Shown here: positions 55,654 to 64,000 of the stretch, one piece after another | How the letters are laid out: each line of letters starts with the position of its first letter | Position numbering within the stretch: position 1 is the first letter of the stretch | Source of the DNA: Kocuria turfanensis | Lineage (GTDB): Bacteria > Actinomycetota > Actinomycetes > Actinomycetales > Micrococcaceae | Direction: 5' to 3' | DNA length: 64,000 nt | Assembly (NCBI RefSeq): GCF_001580365.1 | Contig: NZ_CP014480.1 | Coordinates: 496,001 to 560,000 of the forward strand | The notes under the pieces: model-generated | The model's input: only the letters and a program-made list of their open reading frames with translations | Told to the model about the DNA's origin: nothing | The model's database searches: none | Made by a program: the position numbers and the translations under genes

Positions 55654-56733
55654 TCAGCCGCGGCGACGTGCCAGGCGCGCGAGCCCCTGGTTGATGCTCC
55701 GGGCCCAGAACGGCCCCTCGTAGAGGAACCCGGTGTAGCCCTGGACGAGGGTGGCGCCGGCGGCCAGGCGTTCCTGGACGTCCTCGGCGGTGGTCACCCC
55801 GCCCAAGGAGACGAGCACGAGCCGGTCCCCCACGCGTTCGCGCAGCAGGCGCAGCACCTTGAGGGAGCGTCGCCGCAGCGGGGCCCCGGAGAGCCCGCCG
55901 GCCCCGCAGGCCTCGACCTCCGCGGGGTCGGAGACGAGTCCCTCGCGGGAGATCGTGGTGTTGGTGGCCACGATGCCGTCGAGCCCGAGGTCCAGTGCCA
56001 GGTCGGCCACGGCCCGGACGTCCTCGTCGGAGAGGTCCGGGGCGATCTTGACCAGCAGCGGCACGTGCCGGTCGGCGGCCTCGTCGGCGGCGGCCCCCAC
56101 GGCGGAGAGCAGCGGACGCAGGCTCTCGATCTCCTGGAGCTGGCGCAGCCCCGGGGTGTTGGGCGAGGACACGTTGACCACCAGGTAGTCGGCCAGGGGC
56201 GCGAGCGTGCGGGTGCTCTGCAGGTAGTCGTCCACCGCGTCCTCGAACGGGACCACCTTCGTCTTGCCGATGTTCACGCCCAGCACGGGCCGGGCGCGGC
56301 CGCGGTGGTCGGTCTCGAGCTCGCGCCGGGCCCGGGCCAGCCGCGGGGCCACCGCCTCGGCGCCGTCGTTGTTGAAGCCCATCCGGTTCACCACGGCGCG
56401 GTCCCGCACGAGGCGGAAGAGCCGGGGGCGGGGGTTGCCGGGCTGCGCCTGGGCGGTCACGGTGCCGATCTCGACGTGGCCGAAGCCGAGGTCGGTCAGG
56501 GCGCCGATCCCCTCGGCCCCCTTGTCGAAACCGGCCGCGAGGCCGAAGGGCGAGGGGAAGCGCAGGCCGAGCGCCTCGACCTCGAGGGCGGGATCGGCGC
56601 GGGTGTACACCCGCAGGGCCGTGCTCAGCCGCACGGCGCGGGCCGCCCGGACACCGGCGAAGCCCACTCGGTGGGCCTTCTCGGCGTCCATCCGGGAGAA
56701 CACGGCCTGGAAGAACATAGGGTAGAAGCGCAT
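55654..56733 (-). CDS. pyrD: Quinone-dependent dihydroorotate dehydrogenase PyrD (class 2)
   Basis: A 359-residue peripheral membrane flavoenzyme that oxidises dihydroorotate to orotate in pyrimidine synthesis, with quinone as acceptor. The N-terminal helical extension ([22 protein letters not shown]) that binds membrane and quinone marks class 2. FMN-site motifs are [60 protein letters not shown], and [17 protein letters not shown]. The ATG at 56733 fits the family; the frame is open to 56805. Confidence 0.96.
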   Translation of the reverse strand: MRFYPMFFQAVFSRMDAEKAHRVGFAGVRAARAVRLSTALRVYTRADPALEVEALGLRFPSPFGLAAGFDKGAEGIGALTDLGFGHVEIGTVTAQAQPGNPRPRLFRLVRDRAVVNRMGFNNDGAEAVAPRLARARRELETDHRGRARPVLGVNIGKTKVVPFEDAVDDYLQSTRTLAPLADYLVVNVSSPNTPGLRQLQEIESLRPLLSAVGAAADEAADRHVPLLVKIAPDLSDEDVRAVADLALDLGLDGIVATNTTISREGLVSDPAEVEACGAGGLSGAPLRRRSLKVLRLLRERVGDRLVLVSLGGVTTAEDVQERLAAGATLVQGYTGFLYEGPFWARSINQGLARLARRRG

Positions 56734-56822
56734 GGGCCCAGTCTTCCACAGGGGCCCCCACCGCCCGGGCGGTCCCGCGAGCACCACGGGCGGGCCGACG
56801 ACCACCCGCGGGAGGTGACCGG

Positions 56823-57905
56823 TTGAGCGCTCCCCCCGACCCGTGGGTCCCCGACGTGCTGGGGCCGGGCTTCCGTGCCCGCACCGTGGAGCTGGGGCCG
56901 GGCTCGGCGCCGCACTCCACCGCCACGGTGGTGTGCCACCGCCCCGACGACCGCCCGGCCGCCGGCCGGGCCCCGCGCGACGCCGTGCTGTACCTGCACG
57001 GGTGGTCCGACTACTTCTTCAACGCCGAGCTCGCCCGGACGTGCGCCGCGGCCGGGTACGGCTTCTACGCCCTGGACCTGCACGGCTACGGCCGCAACCT
57101 CACCGACACGGTGCTGGCCGAGGGCGCCGCCAGCCCCGGGCACGCCACCGACCTCGCCGACTACGACGACGACATCGCCGCCGCCCTGGCCCTGATGGCC
57201 GAGGACGGGCTGCCCGCGCCGGGCGGCCGGCTCGTGCTGATGGGTCACTCCACCGGCGGCCTGACCGCGGCCCTGTGGGCGGCCCGCCACCCGGGCCGGC
57301 TGGCGGGCCTGGCCCTCAACGCCCCGTGGCTGGGCAGCCACGGCTCCGACGCGGTGGGCGCCGCCCTCCGCCCGGCCCTGGGCCGGCTCGCCCGGCGGCG
57401 CCCGGACCGGGCTGTGCGGGCCCGTCTGCGCAGCCACTACTACCGGGTGATCAGCGAGCAGGCCGAGGGCGAGTGGCCGATCGATCCGCGGTGGCGGCCC
57501 GAGACCAGCTTCGACATCACCCCGGGGTGGCTCAACGCTGTCCTTCGAGCTCAACGTGAGGTCTCGCGCGGACTGGACCTTCAGGTTCCGGTGCTGGTCC
57601 AGGTCTCGGCGCGGTCGCACATCCGGCCGTGGTGGTCGGAGCGGATGCGCTCGGCCGACACGGTGCTGGACGTCCGGCAGATCCGCCGGCACGCCCCGGA
57701 CCTGGGCCCGGACGTGACCGTGCGCTCCTACGACGGCGCGGTGCACGATGTCCACCTCTCCCGTGAGCCCGTGCGGCGGGCGGCCCAGCAGGACCTCGTG
57801 GCGTGGTTGCGCGCCCTCGGCCGGCCCGGGCAGGCTCAGGCGGAGGCGCCGGGACCCGCCACCCGGTCCACGGCGCCGCCGTACCGGCGGTCACGGCGGG
57901 CGTAG
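56823..57905 (+). CDS. Alpha/beta hydrolase family protein
   Basis: A 360-residue, cytosolic hydrolase. [20 protein letters not shown] holds the oxyanion-loop [11 protein letters not shown] lies before the nucleophile elbow [19 protein letters not shown] (Ser in GHSTGG). The likely Asp and His are in the C-terminal part ([13 protein letters not shown]). It resembles serine aminopeptidase S33 and monoglyceride-lipase proteins; the substrate is unknown. The start is a TTG at 56823 behind GGAGGTGACC, which is a good ribosome-binding site. Its 3' end overlaps uppS tail to tail by 70 bases. Confidence 0.88.
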   Translation: MSAPPDPWVPDVLGPGFRARTVELGPGSAPHSTATVVCHRPDDRPAAGRAPRDAVLYLHGWSDYFFNAELARTCAAAGYGFYALDLHGYGRNLTDTVLAEGAASPGHATDLADYDDDIAAALALMAEDGLPAPGGRLVLMGHSTGGLTAALWAARHPGRLAGLALNAPWLGSHGSDAVGAALRPALGRLARRRPDRAVRARLRSHYYRVISEQAEGEWPIDPRWRPETSFDITPGWLNAVLRAQREVSRGLDLQVPVLVQVSARSHIRPWWSERMRSADTVLDVRQIRRHAPDLGPDVTVRSYDGAVHDVHLSREPVRRAAQQDLVAWLRALGRPGQAQAEAPGPATRSTAPPYRRSRRA

Positions 57906-58630
57906 ACCTCCACCGCCTCCCACAGGGTGCGGCGGTCGACGTCCGGCCACAGGACGTCCTGGAAGACGAGTTCGGCGTAGGCGGACTGCCACAGCAGGAA
58001 GTTGGAGATCCGCTGCTCCCCGGAGGAGCGCAGGAACAGGTCCACGTCCGGGAGGTCGGGCTCGTCGAGGTAGCGCTGCACCGTGGCCTCGTCGATGCTG
58101 CGCGGGTTGAGCAGGCCCGCCTTCGCGTCGGCGGCGATGGCCGCCGCGGCGTCGGCGATCTCGGCGCGCCCACCGTAGTTGACGCACATGGTCAGGGTCA
58201 CCACGTCGTTGTCGCGCGTGGCCCGTTCCGCCTCCTCGAGACGGTTGATCACGGCCCGCCACAGGCGGGGCTTGCGGCCGGCCCAGCGGATCCGGACGCC
58301 CCACTCCTGGAAGGTGGGCAGCTGGCGCTCCATGACGTCGGCGGTGTAGTTCATCAGGAACGTGACCTCGTCGAGGGACCGCTTCCAGTTCTCGGTGGAG
58401 AAGGCGTAGGCGCTCACGTAGGGAATGCCCAGCTCGATGGCCCCGGCCATCACCTCGATGAGCGCGGCCTCCCCCGCCTTGTGGCCCTCGTTGCGCGGCA
58501 GACCGCGCTGGTTCGCCCAGCGGCCGTTGCCGTCCATCACCACGGCCACGTGCCGGGGCACGAACGGGGACGGGATGGGCGGGGCGGTCGCGCCGCTGGG
58601 GTGCGGGGGCGGGGCGGCAAAGCCGGGCAT
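57836..58630 (-). CDS. uppS: Isoprenyl transferase UppS (cis-prenyltransferase)
   Basis: A 264-residue enzyme that builds long-chain cis-polyprenyl diphosphate from isopentenyl units. It supplies the lipid carrier for cell-wall synthesis. The signature stretch [20 protein letters not shown] holds the catalytic Asp; [31 protein letters not shown], and [25 protein letters not shown] follow. The 25-residue Pro-rich N-terminus precedes the conserved core. It starts 2 bases after the recO stop, so recO and uppS form an operon, a common actinobacterial pair. Confidence 0.95.
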   Translation of the reverse strand: MPGFAAPPPHPSGATAPPIPSPFVPRHVAVVMDGNGRWANQRGLPRNEGHKAGEAALIEVMAGAIELGIPYVSAYAFSTENWKRSLDEVTFLMNYTADVMERQLPTFQEWGVRIRWAGRKPRLWRAVINRLEEAERATRDNDVVTLTMCVNYGGRAEIADAAAAIAADAKAGLLNPRSIDEATVQRYLDEPDLPDVDLFLRSSGEQRISNFLLWQSAYAELVFQDVLWPDVDRRTLWEAVEVYARRDRRYGGAVDRVAGPGASA

Positions 58631-58632
58631 GG

Positions 58633-59385
58633 TCAGCTCCGTTCCACGAGGTGCAGGGACCGGACGGCCCTCTCCAGGTGCCACTGTACGTAGGACGCCA
58701 CGATTCCCGCCGCGGCCCGGGCCGTGCGCGGGTCCGCGGCCGCGATGCGCTCCCAGTCGCCCGTGAGCAGCGCGGACAGGTGGGCGACCGTGGCGGGGTC
58801 CGGGGCGGCGGCCCCGGGCGGGCGGCACGCCGGGCAGACCGCGCCGCCGAGCGGCGCCGAGAACGCCTCGTGCGGGCCGGGAGCCCCGCAGCGGGCGCAG
58901 TCCGTGAAGCTCGGCGCCCACCCGGCGGTGGACACGGCCCGCAGGAGGTAGGAGTCCAGGACCGCGCCCGGCTCGTGCAGCCCGCGGGCCAGGGCGGACA
59001 GCGCGCCGACCAGCAGCCGGTACTGCTGGGCCGCGGACTCGTCGTCGTTCTCGGTGAACCTCTCCGCGGCCTCGGCCATGGCGGCGGCCGCGGTGTACTT
59101 GGCGTAGTCGGCGGCGATGACCGACCCGTAGCCGCGCTTGCCCAGGGCCTGGGAGACGATCTCCAGGTTCCGGCCGGTGACCAGCTGCAGCTCGGCCACG
59201 TTGAACGGCTCCAACCGGGAGCCGAAGCGGGAGGTCGTGCGGCGCACGCCCTTGGCCACCGCCCGCACCTGGCCGTGGTCACGGGTCAGCAGCACCACGA
59301 TCCGGTCCGCCTCGCCCAGCTTGTAGGTGCGCAGCACCACGGCGTCGTCCCGGTAGGTGCGCGATGCGAAGGTCGTCCTGGCCAC
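58633..59385 (-). CDS. recO: DNA repair protein RecO
   Basis: A 250-residue protein that helps load RecA in the RecFOR pathway. An N-terminal OB fold ([41 protein letters not shown]) is followed by a helical domain. A Cys4 zinc finger is visible: CARCG and CPAC. Length is normal. The GTG start at 59385 has GAGAAT about 6 bases upstream. It is cotranscribed with uppS. Confidence 0.94.
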   Translation of the reverse strand: MARTTFASRTYRDDAVVLRTYKLGEADRIVVLLTRDHGQVRAVAKGVRRTTSRFGSRLEPFNVAELQLVTGRNLEIVSQALGKRGYGSVIAADYAKYTAAAAMAEAAERFTENDDESAAQQYRLLVGALSALARGLHEPGAVLDSYLLRAVSTAGWAPSFTDCARCGAPGPHEAFSAPLGGAVCPACRPPGAAAPDPATVAHLSALLTGDWERIAAADPRTARAAAGIVASYVQWHLERAVRSLHLVERS

Positions 59386-59438
59386 CCGGTCATTCTCCCA
59401 CGCCCGGCGGACAGCACAGCCGGGCGGCCCGCACGGCG

Positions 59439-59472
59439 ACGGCGGGCCTCCCCCGCAGGGACGGCCCGCCGT
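59439..59472 (-). terminator. Terminator of leuA
   Basis: A 10-bp perfect stem (59439-59448 with 59463-59472), 14-base loop, 20 bases after the leuA stop. Confidence 0.55.
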
Positions 59473-59491
59473 GCCGGCGCGGGAGCGGGGC

Positions 59492-61411
<1,920 letters not shown>

Positions 61412-62869
61412 TCACCAGTCCCCCGCCGCCTGCTGGCAGGTGTACTGCTCCGCGGTCTGGCCGTTGAGCTCCCCCGGCAGCGCCGAGCTCACCTCCAGGC
61501 GGTCCCCCTCCGGGAAGTCCTGGCCCACCGAGACGAGCACCCCGGCGACGTCGGTGGTCGGCACGATCTGCGACGACGGCACGCCCAGGTGCTCCGCCAC
61601 GGCGGCGGCGGCCTCGGACCAGCCGGCGCCGAAGAAGACCTGCGTGCCGGGCAGCTCCGCCGGCTGCGCCCCGCTCTCCACCGGGGTGTACCCCTCGTCC
61701 TCGAGCACCTCGGCGATGTCGCCGTCGCGGCCCTCGACGCCGGAGGCGTTGGACACCGACAGCGGCACCGAGGCCGGGTCGAACGGCGGGGCCGTCGACG
61801 CCTCGGGCGAGGGGCCCGCCGAGGCCGTCGGGGTCTCCGTGGGGGTCGTGAGCGACCGGTCCTCGCGCAGCGCCTCGAAGAGGTCCTCCGCCGCGTCCTC
61901 CTCGAGCTGGAGGCGGTTGGGGTCCAGGGCGTAGGGCTCCGTGGGCACGGTCACGAACACCATGTCCGCCAGGTCCACCCCGCGCACGGCCGTGCCGAGG
62001 CCGACCATGGTGGGCACGGACCCGAGGTCGTCGTCCACGTGCAGGTTGCGGGTCGCCACGTCGGCGATCTCGTAGAGCTTGGGCAGGTCCATGAGGGTGC
62101 CCTCCTCCTTGATCATGCGCGCCAGCGAGGCCAGGAAGGACTGCTGGGAGCGGATCCGGCTGGTGTCCCCGCCGTCCCCGAACGCGGCCCGGCTGCGCAG
62201 GAACGCCAGGGCCTGCTCGCCCTCGACCGAGGACACGCCGGCGGGCAGCTCCAGGCCGGACTTCGGGTCGTCGACGGCCTCGTTGACGCACACCTCGACC
62301 CCGCCCACCGTGGAGGAGAGCTCCTTGACGGCGTTGAAGTCGGCGAGCATGAAGTGGTCGATCTTCAGGCCCGTCATCCGGTTGACCGTGGCGACCGTGC
62401 ACCCGGGGCCGCCGTTGGCGATCGCCGAGTTCAGCATCGCGTCCTCCTCGGCCGGGTGCACCTCCCCCGACTCGGGGTCGGTGCACTGCGGGATGTCGGC
62501 CACCAGGTCGCGCGGGAGCGAGACGACCGTGACGCCGCTGCGGTCCTCGGCCACGTGCACGAGCATCATGACGTCCGTCAGGCCGGACCCGGAGCTGTCG
62601 TCGTCGTCGCCGTACTGGTCGTTGCCCTCGCCCTCACGGGTGTCGGTGCCCATCACCAGGACGTCCAGCGGCCCCTCCTCGACCGTGCCGGAGCCGTCGC
62701 CGAGGTCCAGCGGGGACGTGTCCAGGTTGGACTGCAGCCGCCAGGTCGCCGCCAGGCCGGCGCCGAGGACCACGAGCAGCACCAGCACCACCGCGAGGGC
62801 CGCCCAGCGTTTCCGGGACCATCGGCGGGCGCGCGGGCGCCCGGGGGCGTCGGGGGGCGTTGAGGACAC
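61412..62869 (-). CDS. LytR-CpsA-Psr (LCP) family cell-wall transferase
   Basis: A 485-residue membrane-anchored protein. A short basic cytosolic tail, one helix (about 22-42, WAALAVVLVLLVVLGAGLA), then the LCP domain (about 65-330). Motifs: LDVLVMGTDTREGEG, LTDVMMLVHVAEDRSGVTVVSLPRDL, FLRSRAAFGDGGDTSRIRSQQSFL. The Asp and Arg residues in these bind Mg and the polyprenyl pyrophosphate. A LytR C-terminal domain spans about 365-470. LCP proteins attach wall polymers such as arabinogalactan or teichoic-like glycans to peptidoglycan from undecaprenyl carriers. The GTG start is the first of the frame. Confidence 0.93.
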   Translation of the reverse strand: MSSTPPDAPGRPRARRWSRKRWAALAVVLVLLVVLGAGLAATWRLQSNLDTSPLDLGDGSGTVEEGPLDVLVMGTDTREGEGNDQYGDDDDSSGSGLTDVMMLVHVAEDRSGVTVVSLPRDLVADIPQCTDPESGEVHPAEEDAMLNSAIANGGPGCTVATVNRMTGLKIDHFMLADFNAVKELSSTVGGVEVCVNEAVDDPKSGLELPAGVSSVEGEQALAFLRSRAAFGDGGDTSRIRSQQSFLASLARMIKEEGTLMDLPKLYEIADVATRNLHVDDDLGSVPTMVGLGTAVRGVDLADMVFVTVPTEPYALDPNRLQLEEDAAEDLFEALREDRSLTTPTETPTASAGPSPEASTAPPFDPASVPLSVSNASGVEGRDGDIAEVLEDEGYTPVESGAQPAELPGTQVFFGAGWSEAAAAVAEHLGVPSSQIVPTTDVAGVLVSVGQDFPEGDRLEVSSALPGELNGQTAEQYTCQQAAGDW

Positions 62870-63044
62870 GGTGATCTTCTCCTGGAACGGCCGCGGCGGG
62901 GGCCGGGGTCGGGGGGACGGCGCCCGGCCGGGGCGCCGGGAGCCATGCTAGTCGTGCGCGGCGCGGCCCGTGACGGGCCACGCGGTGGGGGCGCCCGGTG
63001 GAGGCGCACGGCGGGGGCCGCGCGCCGGGGCCGGGTCGCCCGGC

Positions 63045-64000
63045 CTAGAAGCCCAGGCGGGAGAGCTGCTTGGGGTCGCGCTGCCACTCCTTGGCGACCT
63101 TCACGTGCAGGTCGAGGTAGACCTTGGTGCCCAGCAGGGCCTCGATGGCGGTGCGGGAGCGGGTGCCGATCTCGCGCAGCCGGGAGCCGCCCTTGCCGAT
63201 GATGATGGCCTTCTGCGACGACCGCTCCACGTAGACGTTGACCCGCACGTCCAGCAGGGGCCGGTCGGCCGGGCGGCCCTCGCGCGGGACCATCTCCTCG
63301 ACCACGACCGCCAGGGAGTGCGGCAGCTCGTCGCGCACTCCCTCGAGGGCCGCCTCGCGGACGAGCTCCGCGACCATGGTCAGCTCGGGCTCGTCGGTCA
63401 GCTCCCCGTCGGGGTACAGCGCCGGCGACTCGGGCATCCGGGCGACGAGCAGCTGCGCGAGGGCCTCCACCTGGAAGCCGTCCACGGCGGAGACGGGGAT
63501 GACGTCGGCCCACCCGGGCTCCGGGGCGGGCGCGGCCGGCGCGGGCGCGGCCGGTCCGCGGTGCCGCGGCTTCCGGGCGGCGCGCTCGGCCCGCTCGGCG
63601 CGGGCCTGGTGCTCGGCCGCCATGACGGAGCGGCCGAGCTCGGTGACGGCCAGCAGCTGCTCCGTGAGCTCGGCGCGGGAGACGGTGTCGGTCTTCGTCA
63701 CGATCGCGACGACGGGCTTGTTGCCGGAGGCGGCCAGCTGCTGGGCGATGTAGCGGTCCCCCGGGCCGATCTTCTGGTCGGCGGGGACGCAGAAGCCGAT
63801 GACGTCGACCTCCGCGAGGGTGTCGGCCACGAGGTCGTTGAGCCGCTCGCCCAGCAGGGTCCGCGGCCGGTGCAGCCCGGGGGTGTCCACCAGGACGAGC
63901 TGCCCCTCGGGGCGGTGCACGATGCCGCGGATGGTGTGGCGCGTGGTCTGCGGGCGGTTGGAGGTGATCGCGACCTTCTGCCCGACCAGGGCGTTGGTCA
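63045..64000 (-). CDS. era: GTPase Era (5' end beyond the window)
   Basis: About 318 residues are present; the start and the P-loop lie beyond position 64000. The visible part begins NALVGQKVAITSNRPQTTRHTIRG (G1/G2 region), then VDTPGLHRP (G3) and TKTD (G4, replacing NKxD). An Ala/Pro-rich insert lies near VAAEHQARAERAERAARKPRH. The C-terminal KH domain has IIIGKGGSRLREIGTRSR. Era binds 16S rRNA 3' end and assists 30S assembly. The stop at 63045 is within a 7-bp hairpin. Confidence 0.93.
   Translation of the reverse strand, partial: TNALVGQKVAITSNRPQTTRHTIRGIVHRPEGQLVLVDTPGLHRPRTLLGERLNDLVADTLAEVDVIGFCVPADQKIGPGDRYIAQQLAASGNKPVVAIVTKTDTVSRAELTEQLLAVTELGRSVMAAEHQARAERAERAARKPRHRGPAAPAPAAPAPEPGWADVIPVSAVDGFQVEALAQLLVARMPESPALYPDGELTDEPELTMVAELVREAALEGVRDELPHSLAVVVEEMVPREGRPADRPLLDVRVNVYVERSSQKAIIIGKGGSRLREIGTRSRTAIEALLGTKVYLDLHVKVAKEWQRDPKQLSRLGF

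Overview
The window is about 64 kb of very GC-rich DNA from an actinobacterium. It carries mycothiol synthesis (mshC), the RNA polymerase-binding protein RbpA, a complete pupylation locus, polyprenol-phosphate mannose synthase, and an actinobacterial bc1/aa3 respiratory chain. The naturally fused pafBC, and the pup-pafA junction with no proteasome genes between them, point to Micrococcaceae (Kocuria, Micrococcus or Arthrobacter type). The genus is inferred from gene content only, not from any database comparison.

Layout. 1-930: the end of an acyl-CoA dehydrogenase and two small conserved proteins. 986-2423: an IS110-type element with a long structured left end that looks like a bridge-RNA gene. 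2540-7730: uppP, mshC, a PAC2-family gene, a HAD phosphatase and a site-2-like metalloprotease. 7863-17796: a tight pupylation block (trmI-arc-dop-pup-pafA), two FKBP prolyl isomerases and a fused pafBC. 17820-22316: tatA, tatC and a helY-like helicase that is frameshifted in this sequence. 22372-27976: amidohydrolase, ppm1 behind a structured leader, rbpA, an SPFH/NfeD pair and a small orphan gene. Two SigR/SigH-type promoters lie here. 27986-32208: a divergent pair, an exported alanine-racemase-like lipoprotein and a short UvrA-like ABC protein. 32209-38436: an accessory island with a 13-bp tandem array, a small orphan gene, an intact IS3-family element (13-bp ends, 3-bp duplication) and a three-gene tyrosine-recombinase module. 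38437-44967: DUF3054, an Lrp ligand-binding domain protein, trpD, then ctaE-qcrC-qcrA-qcrB. 45022-49625: a decayed region in which a yciI-family gene is split by an IS21-family element (6-bp duplication). 49691-52755: ctaF, ctaD and ctaC, convergent with the ctaE-qcr operon. 53008-64000: erpA, an M20 dipeptidase, DUF3043, pyrD, a hydrolase, uppS, recO, leuA with a leucine leader peptide, an LCP/LytR protein and the 3' part of era.

How the genes work together. ctaC/D/F, ctaE and qcrC/A/B encode the cytochrome bc1-aa3 supercomplex. uppP and uppS recycle and make undecaprenyl phosphate, and the LCP protein probably uses undecaprenyl-linked polymers. Dop, Pup, PafA and ARC form a protein-tagging pathway, and PafBC is a DNA-damage regulator that travels with it. 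No 20S proteasome genes are seen. Many genes have a TAnnnT -10 box ending 6-7 bases before the start codon, the pattern of leaderless transcripts, and this helped choose several starts. Strong GC-rich hairpins without T-tracts lie after most operons.
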